Assembly: GCF_963576675.1 (NCBI RefSeq)
Contig: NC_088915.1
Location: forward strand, 85,321,501-85,385,500
Reading direction: 5' to 3'
Length of the DNA stretch: 64,000 nt
Source: Euphorbia lathyris
Lineage: Eukaryota; Streptophyta; Magnoliopsida; Malpighiales; Euphorbiaceae
A program made the translations under genes and the position numbers. A model generated the notes under the pieces. That model ran no database searches. It was not told the origin of the DNA and saw only the letters and a list, made by a program, of their open reading frames with translations. This document shows, one piece after another, positions 55,168-64,000 of this stretch; the first letter of the stretch is position 1, and each line of letters starts with the position of its first letter.

Positions 55168-56768
55168 TCAGAGTGGAGGCTGCACTGTTAACGTCTGTCC
55201 GATCGCCTTTCTCTTTCGGGAGCAGTCGGGCGGTGCGAAAAGTGTCGGTGCTCCTTCCCTTATGACGTGTATTTCCCTATGGTACCTTGGCCTCTTTGGC
55301 TCCTCCGCTCGCCCCGCCTCCCTCTGCTTCGGGCTCTGCTCTCTTTGCCTGCTCACCTTTGGTGGCGCCCCTTGCTCCGTGATTCGCTCGACCTCTTTCT
55401 GTAGTTGATAGAAGTTCTCCGTGGAGTGTCCAGAAGATCTGTGATACTTGCAGTATTCCTTTTCTGCCCGGGTTTTGCCCTTGTCTCCGACCGGAACCTG
55501 CTGTGTGAACCGACGGGGCTGATGCTGAGTGGCGTAATGAACTTCCTTGCCCCGGGATCGATCCCCCCTTCGCTCCGGGTTGGCGCGCTCAGCCCGGGCT
55601 GGAAAGGGCATCGGAGCCTCCTTGCAGACTCGGACCTCCTCTCGCGATTCCAGGGCCGTTCTGCTTCTATCTTGTTTGTGCGTGTCACCTTTGGCCTTAT
55701 CCTTCTCTGTTTCCTCGTATCCGGCGGGTCGGTCACAGTCATCGTATCGGACAAACGTTTGTGCCATGGTCATCAGTTCTTCGAAAGATCTAGGCATCTT
55801 TCGGAAACACTTCTGCTTTAGAGGCTCGCAAGTGGTCCCCTTTGCTAAGGCGTCGTGGGCCACCTCCAGGTTGAGGCCTTTGACTTGCGAGACCATGTGA
55901 TGAAACCTTGATAGGAAATTGCACAGAGGCTCGGTTGTTCTCTGCTTAAGACCGTTGAGGTCCGAACTGATTTTCCTGACCTTTGCCGCTGCGGCAAAGC
56001 GGGAGAGAAAAAGGTCCTTCAGGAGATCAAAAGAATCGATGGACTCCGGGGCAAGTCCCCGATACCATTCCTGCGCGCTGGATGAGAGAGTGGTGGGGAA
56101 GACCTTGCACATGATGTCTTCGTCCTTTGAGTATAAATTTATGGTGCTCATGAATGACGCCACATGATCGTTAGGATCCTCAGTCCCTGAGTATTGGGCC
56201 AGTCGAGGAGCTTTCCAGTCACGTGGGAACCTTTTCTCGATAATCCTTTGCACCAGTGGCGTTTTGCTGGAGGTGATGCTCCCTTCCATTATACCCCCGA
56301 GTGCCCTTTTGTCGAGAAAATGTTGAATTTTCAGTTCCAGCAACTCCTCGCTATCCGCGGCTGTAGTTCCCGCTCGCCGCTCCTCGCCTTCTCTGGTGGC
56401 TCCGGCTCCGGCCCCTCTTCCCGCGATGATCGCTGCTTCCGGGGCCTGCTCTAGGAAGGCTCCCTCCCTCTGTAACTCTGCCGCCTCCTTGAGGTATTGC
56501 CAAATTTTGGCATTCTCCTCTGCTGGTCAATGATCTTCATCTGAGCCGCCGTGTGTACGGCCTGCGTAGTTTGAAAACCTTGGATTGCGCTGAGGAGTTG
56601 AGTGGTGTTAAAGGCTTCTTCCTCCTCTGGGCCTACCTCCTCCATCAAAGGCCCAAGGTTTCTGGGGGAGATCGGAAGGTTTTGGATCACGCCTCCGGCG
56701 TGTGTTATGGAGCTGGTCGCTCCAGCTTCGGGTACTACAGTTGGAGCCGAGTCATTAGGGGTTTGCAT
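55168..56768 (-). pseudogene. Tat gag, one frameshift
   Basis: The ATG at 56768 starts an N-terminal part (MQTPNDSAPTVVPEAGATSS) that shifts frame near 56510-56530; the main part runs to TGA at 55168. The capsid domain has EWYRGLAPESIDSFDLLKDL, FLSRFAAAAKVRKISSDLN and FLSRFHHMVSQVKGLNLEV. The nucleocapsid has a knuckle-like CKYHRSSGHSTENF whose last Cys is Phe, flanked by Arg/Glu-rich text. Gag and protease share one frame apart from the TGA. The sequence around the TGA in the older copy reads through (YNVHSEALVV), so the stop is probably a mutation here. Confidence 0.85.
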
Positions 56769-56801
56769 CTCGTTTGAAGATCTGGAGTCACTCGTAGTCC
56801 A

Positions 56802-56815
56802 CGCTCACCGCACCA
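56802..56815 (-). promoter_or_regulatory. Tat primer-binding site (tRNA not identified)
   Basis: In sense TGGTGCGGTGAGCG begins two bases after the 5' LTR, where the primer site must be. The TGG start fits a tRNA CCA end, but I cannot name the tRNA. Confidence 0.5.
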
Positions 56816-56817
56816 AA

Positions 56818-57092
56818 TAATCAGGTATGCGAACACAGTGATCTTGGTCTTCGGTGATGTCGTCTGGCTTGCCGACGGCTCGTCCCTGCGCCGGGAAGGG
56901 TCCCTGCGGATGCTCCGACGAGCAAGACAGTTAGTGGTTCGAGAAAATCTATTAACTGAATGTGCAAGTGATAGAAAGATTTACCCGCCCCCTAGCTTCC
57001 AATGTGAGCTGTGTATTTATAGAGGGTGCTTGGGCCCTTCTGCCTTTTGGGCCTTCCTGGGCCTTTGGGCCCATGATTCATATCCCAAATCA
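56818..57092 (-). repeat. Tat 5' LTR (right)
   Basis: 275 bp; compared with the left LTR it lacks 7 bases (ccctggg) near 57025 and has about eight substitutions. The sense TATA box CTATAAATACA lies at 57012-57022. It is followed by the target duplication ccatc (57093-57097). Confidence 0.9.
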
Positions 57093-57097
57093 CCATC

Positions 57098-58322
57098 CAA
57101 TTTTCTTATTTGACCTATAAACTCTTAATTTGATCCTCATTATATAAACTTACACTATAATCCTCCAACTTTCAACTAACATAACTTGACTATGATCAAA
57201 GTACCATATAAATTTAAATGTCAATATATGTATCCTCAACTGTGCTTAAAATCAAAGAATTTTATCCTCAAAATTCATATCTTAATTATTTCCTCAAACA
57301 CTATTTAAGCTTACCAAATTTTCATATGTAATCATCAAATCATGAACTCTAATATATTCTCCCACTTTACTTCTCATTGATCACTAACATCGGTATCTCT
57401 CTAAACATCATTTATATAACTCTCAATAATTCTAAACCTCAACCCACTGAAGTTCAACAATAACACAGTAATTTAAATTTCAGGTCTCATTTATTCAACT
57501 TAAGATTCTATAATACACTAAATTCATGTTATAATCTCTCAATCATTAATCAACTTCCAAACTCATTAAATGAAACCTCAATATTTTATCTTTCTCAATC
57601 TCATATCTATTATCTTCAATTTATCACTTTATCATTTCCTCAAGTTCCTATATTCCTAAGAAGACCAACAAAAACCAAATTCCGGTTGATAGCTAAAAAG
57701 ACCAACAGATGTCGTTTCCAGCCTAACTTCTTCATACAGAGTCCGATTAAGGCGATTCAAAAACCCCTGGAAACGTAAGACAAAAATAAAAAACTTTCAT
57801 TTAGGACGCTATGACTGATTCGGCCTATATCTAGTCGAAAAATGCATCATAGGATTCAGATACGAATCTGATTCTCCCGCAGCACCTATATAGAAAATTC
57901 TCTACTATCTCTAGCTCAAAGTTATAATTTACTCATATCTCATATATATATATATGGTTGTAAACTAACTATTAAACTCTCAAATATCAACTCTAAGTCA
58001 TACTTAATATCATGTATGTAACTCATATCGCCAAATATCAAATAATTTACTAATTTTCAAACACCCAATATTTTACTAACCATCAAATCTCATTTCTACC
58101 CCTCATTAGCTAGTTACTCAATCCTCGAAAAATTTCAAATTATTTCTTAGCTTTCACCAAATATCCATATTCCTCAAGTACTATCGATTATTTCTTAGCT
58201 ATCACCAAATATCTATATTCCTCAATTACTATCGCTTATTTCTTAGCTATAAATATTCGATATTCCTCAATTATTATCAACCTTAGGTCCGAAAAATTTA
58301 ATCTAGAGCTCTGATACCAAAC
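57098..58322 (-). other. Tekay-like internal region, 5' part, with primer site
   Basis: The initiator-Met primer site TGGTATCAGAGC (reverse at 58308-58319) lies three bases from the LTR. The rest is AT-rich and non-coding, with a 48-bp unit repeated three times (58143, 58191, 58239; tttcttagct to tactatcg). No gag is found where it should start, which shows that the element is non-autonomous. Confidence 0.75.
58143..58286. repeat. 48-bp tandem repeat, three units
   Basis: Units start at 58143, 58191 and 58239 with small differences; they lie in the leader region of the gene-less Tekay-like element. Confidence 0.75.
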
Positions 58323-59431
58323 TGTCACACCCGACCCTATACGACCTCAATCGGCATCAGGCGTGAAATAGAAAGATCATAATCAATACTTAGGAGTCTC
58401 CAATTTATCCATTACAATTGAAATACCAAAGTTCTAACCATAATTCTAACAATAAGCAGCCAACTTCCAAACCTTGCCTAATCGGTCGGTAACCTTCTCT
58501 ATATCCTGTACTTTCTCACCTAAAAAAACATTAAAACATTTAAAAATGTGAGACAAAAATCTCAGTAAGAAACTATCAGCTATAAAAACCAACTTTACTT
58601 AACATAGCTGCATATATACATTTATAAAGGGATTTAATCAAAACCTTATAAAATATACTCAGAACTTAAGTTCATATAACTTTATATATATAATGCATCT
58701 TGTCAAAACAAATCAAAACAAATAAACGTTTTATCAAACTAATTCATAATCAAATGAATGTTTTATCAAACCAACTTGTAATCAAATCAATATTTTATCA
58801 AACCAACTCGTAATCAATCAAATGTAAAACCTTATATCAAAATCAATCATAACCGAAAACATAATCCAAACGAACTTAAAACATTGTATCCATCCTCAAG
58901 TTTCTCCCTTTAAGTATCAATCCATAACCACATATATAGTCGAGACGTCTCTTAACATTGCCTATCCCATATGGTCTTACCCAACACTTCACTGCCATAC
59001 CCAATAGGTTTTCAGACTGTGTAGACAGGCCATGTCCCTCATTGAACATGGTCTTCAAATATAAGACCACCGATCCGGATAACTCTCGATGGATATAAAA
59101 TCATAAAATCATAACGTGCTCAAATTTCCTTTCACAATCAAATTCCAAACTATTTCATAACCATAAATCATTTGGCTTCAATTAGCCCTTTTATAAAAGT
59201 AACCACAATTATTCAAAATATCAATCCTTAATCAATAAAAATTCCAAAGTTAATCAATCAAATTAAGCCGTAAATCAACATAATCAAGTAAAATCTGAAA
59301 TTCACATAGAAGCATAATCAATAGCTTCATTTGAACCGTAATTGCACAATATAAAGCAAAATCATGAAAAACCTCAATTTTACAAAATTCCTGCATAACC
59401 CTAAAATATCAATTTCTGAAAATTCTTTGAT

Positions 59432-59463
<32 letters not shown>

Positions 59464-60001
59464 CATCAAACTCAAAATATAGTTGATAGTTACTTACCTT
59501 GGCTACTAATTGAAGAAAATACACCCGATCGATTCTCCTCTAAATTCTGTCTAAGACGTTTTCCCTCCAAACATTGTCGAAACTTAAAAACTCTTCGGTT
59601 AGGACTTAGATCTATGCATAAGGATGCTATGGTTCCAATTTCGAGTGATTCGGACAGTCGAATCTCCGTAAATCAAAGAAACGGTGGACAAACGGCTGAA
59701 AGAAAACTGATGAAGAAAAGAAACAGGAAAGAAAAGAAAAACACAGAAAGAAAATGAGATAGTGATCGCACCACCTTTTCACGATTTGGATTATATATAT
59801 CCAAATCTAGCAAATATTAAGTTCGATCCTCCATCTTTATATAATCTTTAAAAATTACTTCAAACTTTTATTTTACACATAAAACCCTCAAATTAACTCT
59901 AAACTTTTCCTATAGTACCAAATTAACTTCACACACCCAATAATTATAACATATACTAATATCAAAATATAAATTCTAAAAATTTAGACACGGACGTGAC
60001 A
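58323..60001 (-). repeat. Tekay-like 5' LTR (right)
   Basis: 1679 bp, tgtcacaccc to ggacgtgaca on the plus strand. Collinear with the left LTR (31920-33563) with scattered substitutions and a longer (TA)n run (about 59434-59456). Flanked right by taaaa (60002-60006). Confidence 0.9.
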
Positions 60002-60006
60002 TAAAA

Positions 60007-60405
60007 ACTATATATAAATAGACCTACTAGGATAAAAGTTTAACATTAGAAGCGAAATAAAGCTTGGAATATTAGAATAAAATATGGGACACGGGTTAAA
60101 ACAAGATCACCAAGCTAAGGTATGAACCACCTAGTTAGCTTGTATCCAAACGAACCAAACTAACTAAGAATCCTATTGACGAAGAAGTACTGACACTGAC
60201 TAATTAAATCTCCGAACTCCGAACAATCTTCACTTCTTGCATAAATAGAGTCTACCACAACTTTTACATCTACCTCAAAGATAACTCTCTGAAGTCCTTG
60301 ATCTCTAGTTCATTCCATTGTCCGGGTAAGAGCAAGAGCTTCACCTTCCTTGCCTCGTAGCATTTTGTTTATGGAAGTCGTTCTAACACCAAGAAGAGAA
60401 GTTTG
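60007..60405 (-). pseudogene. LINE RNase H domain remnant
   Basis: On the minus strand from about 60405: GKEGEALALTRTME, stop, TRDQGLQRVIFEVDVKVVVD, ARSEDCSEFGDLISQC, the typical plant L1-type C-terminal RNase H of non-LTR elements (conserved GEALAL, the acidic FEVD, and after a frameshift VVHTLAW). A TGA replaces the usual Trp after TME, and another stop and frameshifts follow. The end near 60010 (FNPCPIFY-like text) is the normal LINE C-terminus. It is 5'-truncated: RT and endonuclease are absent. Confidence 0.65.
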
Positions 60406-60690
60406 AAAGAGCTTATTGGGTTCAAAAAGCTCATTTAAAAAAAACTCATTTTAGGAGACTTTTCAATTAACTTATTGTTTTATCTCTTCTTATGAACATT
60501 TTTACCCCTAATTAATACTCTTTAATTCTAAATAAATGTTTTACCATTTATTTATCATTTTACATAAACAACTATTAGGAGTCAACTAAGTTTTATCAAA
60601 CAAGTTCACACAATCTGCTAGTCAAATCAGATAACCAAAAAGGTAATCAGCTAACAGCTCATTACCAAACATGTCATAACCTTTTTATTA
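60406..60690. repeat. Possible hAT-type MITE remnant
   Basis: gagcttattgggttcaaaaag at the left and ggtaatcagctaacagctc followed by attaccaaacatgtcat at the right contain the agctgttagctgatt / gtttggtaat words frequent in plant hAT-like MITEs. Ends are decayed; no target duplication. Confidence 0.3.
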
Positions 60691-60747
60691 TACAAGTAGG
60701 CGAGGTTTATTGTTTTCTTTTATTGTCAATTTTTTTTCATTTAATTA

Positions 60748-61863
60748 TTGTACAAAATCAATATAGTTATCATTGACAAATTGGTGCTTTAATTATCTAG
60801 AATGTTGAAATAAGTAAATTGAATATGTAAGGAGATAAAGATCCTCTAAGAGCATCTCTAATAATTGGATTACGAGACTAATTTTAAATTTATCAGTCAC
60901 CCCAACCATTAGAGAAGCAAAATTTGAAGTCTTAGTCATTGGAGAGTCGCCGGATTCAACGACTCTGCAAGAAAATTTGAAGTAAAAACGATGAGATGCG
61001 CTGGAGAGAAGAAGAGAGAAACGTGTGCCGCCTATGTTGCAACAGTAGAGGCGTGGCGTTCACCTCTCTTCTCTGCGCATGGCGTGATGAAAATTCCGCG
61101 AGAAGTGCACTAAAACTGTGGGTCCCTCTGTCTTTTTAGTCTCCAATGGGAGATTTCGCATTTCAATGTTTTATTTTGTAATTTTTTTTACAGTAAAAGT
61201 TTATAAATTGACGCATATTTGAAAAAGGTTAAATTTTTATTCGGCATAAAGTAAGATTATCTAAGGTTATCGGTAATAATTGTACAAACATAAATACTAA
61301 AATATAAGAAATGTGTAATAGTAATATTTTTTAAAATCCTATAAAAACAATCAATTAACCCACAACAAACTACATAAATTTTCAATCTTTTTCTACTATT
61401 AATATTTGGCAACGTTTCGGAACTGACTTTACTAATTGATCATCGACAGATTTCATTCTTTCAATTGTATTATTGTTTTAATTTAATGTATTTAGTTTGT
61501 TCCTCACATGCTATCGGCAAATAGTCTGTTCGTTTTTTTTTTCAAATGTACATTTCTTAATATATTTTACAATTACGTTAATTACTAATATCGATTAAAA
61601 TTGGGACAAAAAATTTATATACATTTTATTTATGAAATAACATAATATTAAACAGTTTTACCCTTTATAATATTTATTTTTATAATACTTAATTTTCAAT
61701 TTTATCTACCAACAATTCACTCAATAATTTAATAATCTTTACTATCAAAATAATAATAATTTAATAACCTTTCTTACATTGTCTCTCAAATCAATTTTGT
61801 TGTACAAAATCGATGTAGTTATCATTGACTAATTGGTGCTTTAATCATCTAGAATGCCAATTA
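60748..61863. repeat. 63-bp direct repeats about 1 kb apart
   Basis: 60748-60811 and 61800-61863 share ttgtacaaaatc, tagttatcattgac, aattggtgctttaat and atctagaatg in order with about five changes. The segment between has no coding frame; it includes agagcatctctaataatt (60849), a MITE-like end, and a G/C-richer passage at about 60950-61130. Confidence 0.6.
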
Positions 61864-62194
61864 TATCCAATAGTAGATACAAAGACAAAGACAAGTTCAA
61901 GGTCTATTATAAATTTATTTTTCTTTCTAGAAAAGAAAGAAAAATAGTTAAAGTTCAAGGGCCTCTTTTTTTTTATTTATTTATTAATTAAGGCGTTTCT
62001 TGACTTAACTAAGGCGCGGTTCCGGTATTTTAGAGGGTCTAGAAAAATAGTCTGTTGTTAATTCTGGGAAACGATCATGCATCTTAAGTCCGATCTTATC
62101 AAGTACCTAATACTTCAAAAGATAAAGCATTAAAATCAACAAAAAAAAAAAATGTAAACAAAGTTATTTAAAATGAAAAGAAACACTTATTTAA
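61864..62194. other. Spacer, no gene seen
   Basis: AT-rich with poly-A and poly-T runs. The C-terminal end of the hAT transposase should lie here but is not recognisable. Confidence 0.4.
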
Positions 62195-64000
62195 TTACCT
62201 CATGATAAACTCATACCGATAATGTTGAAAGTAAGTAACAACATTTCCATCCCTCTTCATTCGAGTACGTGCTGGAACTATATCATTCATATTAACAACA
62301 TTGATAGAATGAGTCACACAAAAAGACTTAACTTCCAACAAAAATGTCTCCCATCTTCTATCCCGCAAGTCTAGCAACTGAGTCTTCACATTCTTAATCA
62401 TGCATGGCTTGAACAATATTTTGATCTCTTTTTTGCAACAAATTAGACAAATCATTTGTGTATGCCAATATTTGTTTCATCAAATGCAAAATAAATACAA
62501 AGTCATAGCTCTCCATCCTCATTGTCAAGGTCCTAGCAAAGCCACTATCATCGCCATCCTCATAGACATTAAAAAGCACATCTTTTACTGAGGGCCACAT
62601 TGAATGTAAGCGTAGTAATGTTGTGTAATGTGATCCCCATCTAGTGTCACATGGCCTAGCTAATCCAGTTTCTTGATTTTTTTCCCCTACCACTAGTAAT
62701 TTCCCCACTCTCAAGACGTTCAACTATTCGATCATGTTGAAGTTGTCTAAGATTGTCGACTCGTTTACAAGATGCTCCACTCGTATTCACAATCATAGTA
62801 ACTAGAGTAAAGAAATCACCAACAATTTTGTTTGATCCTTTGGCGACTGCAATAATCACCAATTGAAGCTGATGAGCAAAACAATGAACATAGAATGCAT
62901 GAGGATTTTCTCTTAAAATCAAGGTCTTCAACCCTTTAAACTTTCCTCGCATATTTGAAGCACCATCATATCTTTGACCTCTCAATCTAGACAGAGATAA
63001 TCCATGCTTGGAAAATAATGCATCAATGGAATCTTTTAAACATTGTGATAGAGTCTCTTTGACATGAACCACCCCTAACAATCATTCAATAACTTCTCCA
63101 CATTTGTTGACATATCTAAGGACTACTGCCATTTGTTCTTTCACATAGCTATCACGAGATTCATCAACCAAAATAGTGAAACACTTATCACCAATATCAT
63201 TTAATACAAGAAGTGTAGTCTCCACAGCACATACATTAGTCATTTCCTTTTGAATAGTGGGACAAATCATAAGATTATTTTGCGGAGCATTAATTCCAAC
63301 AACCTTTCCAACACATTTGTTTTTTGAGGTGTACCATTCAAGCAACTCATGAAAGTTTCCTTTATTAAAAGAAATTGAAGACTCATCGTGTCCACGAAAA
63401 GACAAGCCTTGCTGCAATAAAAATCTAATCACATCTAAACTAGCAGTCAAACGCGCGTGATAATCAAATTCAACCTCTTGACATTGCTTTGACAATGAAT
63501 GGGTTACACTTTGTCTTTGATTTCTAAATGCTTCCAGATTCCTAATAGCACTATGATGCACACCCGTAACTCCACCAACATGTTTAATAAATTTTTCACT
63601 GGATTTTTTTCCAATTGTAAAATTCTTTGGTATTAAATACTTCATCTTTATAGCGACTGACATTAGGTGGCTTGAATAGAAAACAACAAAAACAATAAGC
63701 GGCATCATTCGATATGCTATATTCTAACCAATCATACTTGTCAAACCATTAAACTCTAAAACCCCTTTTAGATGGACCAAATTGACGTTGAGGAAATGTA
63801 TGCCCAAGTGGTCGACAAGGACCTCTAGATATGTACTCTCTTCGAACACGATCCATAAGGTTAACATCAAATTCTTCAATCTGTTTTCTTAGTCCAGGAT
63901 CACTAATTATATCATCTGGGTTAAACTCAACACTAGGAGTTGAATTGAGAAGTATTTGTGCATTAGGACTACTACTGCTAGGTAATTCATCAACCGAACT
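62195..64000 (-). pseudogene. hAT transposase (TTF-zinc-finger / DUF4371 type), frameshifted, runs off window
   Basis: On the minus strand, from the edge: DDIISDPGLRKQIEEFDVN, RGPCRPLGHTFPQR, then a TTF-type finger (WLEYSISNDAAYCFCCFLF), DUF4371 region (RHHAI-type text, GNFHELLEWYTS), first catalytic Asp region CFTILVDESRDS, second QRYDGASNMRGKFKG, FAHQLQLV, and CDTRWGSHYTTLLRLHS. This matches zinc-finger MYM/hAT proteins of plants. Breaks: TAA at 63751-63749, frameshift in an A7 run (63604-63610), TGA at 63084-63082, frameshift in an A7 run (62677-62683), another near 62400. The C-terminal dimerisation region with the last catalytic Glu is missing after 62195. The pseudogene call is strong; the start lies beyond the window. 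Confidence 0.85.

Larger units (their letters stand above)
34468..57092 (-). mobile_element. Gypsy/Tat (Retand-like) element with antisense ORF, level 2
   Basis: LTRs at 34468-34749 (282 bp) and 56818-57092 (275 bp), both taatcagg to aatca on the plus strand, are flanked by ccatc at 34463-34467 and 57093-57097. Minus-strand order: primer site, gag, protease-RT, double RNase H, integrase, 120-bp tandem array; an antisense accessory ORF lies near the 3' LTR. A second, archaeal-type RNase H and an antisense ORF before the 3' LTR are Tat-lineage traits. It is interrupted by the Athila element, a solo LTR and a truncated Tekay copy. I counted about eight substitutions and one 7-bp gap between its LTRs by eye. 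Confidence 0.92.
31920..60001 (-). mobile_element. Gene-less Tekay-like (LARD-type) Gypsy element, outermost of nest B
   Basis: Both ends are LTRs starting tgtcacacccga and ending ttgaca/gtgaca on the plus strand, flanked by taaaa at 31915-31919 and 60002-60006. The initiator-Met primer site in reverse (58308-58319) beside the right LTR and the purine tract in reverse (33564-33580) beside the left LTR set the orientation as minus. The internal region is only 33564-34462 plus 57098-58322 (about 2.1 kb) once the Tat insertion is removed, with no gag or pol. The phrase ttcgaggacgaaattt-type before the purine tract is typical of Tekay/Del chromoviruses. It is therefore a non-autonomous relative. 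Confidence 0.88.

Overview
The window looks like nuclear DNA of a eudicot plant. It is AT-rich and dominated by plant-type LTR retrotransposons (Copia/SIRE, Gypsy/Tat, Gypsy/Athila, Gypsy/Tekay-like), MITEs, LINE scraps and a hAT transposase. I recognise only one ordinary host gene, an intronless senescence-regulator S40 family gene (27248-27940, +). No rRNA, tRNA gene or CRISPR array was found. The species cannot be named from the sequence.

Left part (1-12775): AT-rich DNA with MITEs (one with a clean 9-bp target duplication at 2913-3289), a 148-bp LINE tail with target duplication, a decayed LTR/primer-site region near 5180, and an old Athila-like remnant in the order 3'-internal, LTR, primer site, gag remnant (about 7025-10466). 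Small inverted-repeat elements follow.

Nest A (12776-26459): an old minus-strand Tat element (gag, start of protease, 5' LTR) was split by a complete but multiply stopped plus-strand SIRE-type Copia element (13022-24507; LTRs 1338 and 1341 bp; target duplication ctttc). The SIRE element carries gag, pol and a third, envelope-position ORF with its own TATA-type promoter.

Gene island (26460-31914): the S40 gene and about 4 kb of AT-rich spacer with one inverted-repeat element.

Nest B (31915-60006): four insertion levels, three of them fixed by target duplications. Level 1 is a minus-strand, gene-less Tekay-like element (31920-60001, duplication taaaa). Level 2 inside it is a minus-strand Tat/Retand-like element (34468-57092, duplication ccatc) with gag, PR-RT, double RNase H, broken integrase, a 6 x 120-bp tandem array and an antisense accessory ORF with an intron. 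Level 3 inside that holds a non-autonomous Athila element (45367-53719, duplication gccga), a truncated plus-strand Tekay-like copy (37014-40701) and a solo LTR (42315-44008). Level 4 is a 931-bp DNA element (38098-39028, duplication tttttatt) built around ten copies of a GC-rich palindrome.

Right end (60007-64000): a LINE RNase H scrap and a frameshifted hAT transposase pseudogene running off the window.

The points most worth a second look are three tandem hairpins in the solo LTR with identical 18-nt loops but different, fully complementary stems (42735-42844); strong enrichment of CTGAG/CTCAG in the stretches of the SIRE element I counted; the palindrome array in the 931-bp element; and the fact that three different element families here each put a host-like promoter in front of a non-gag-pol ORF.
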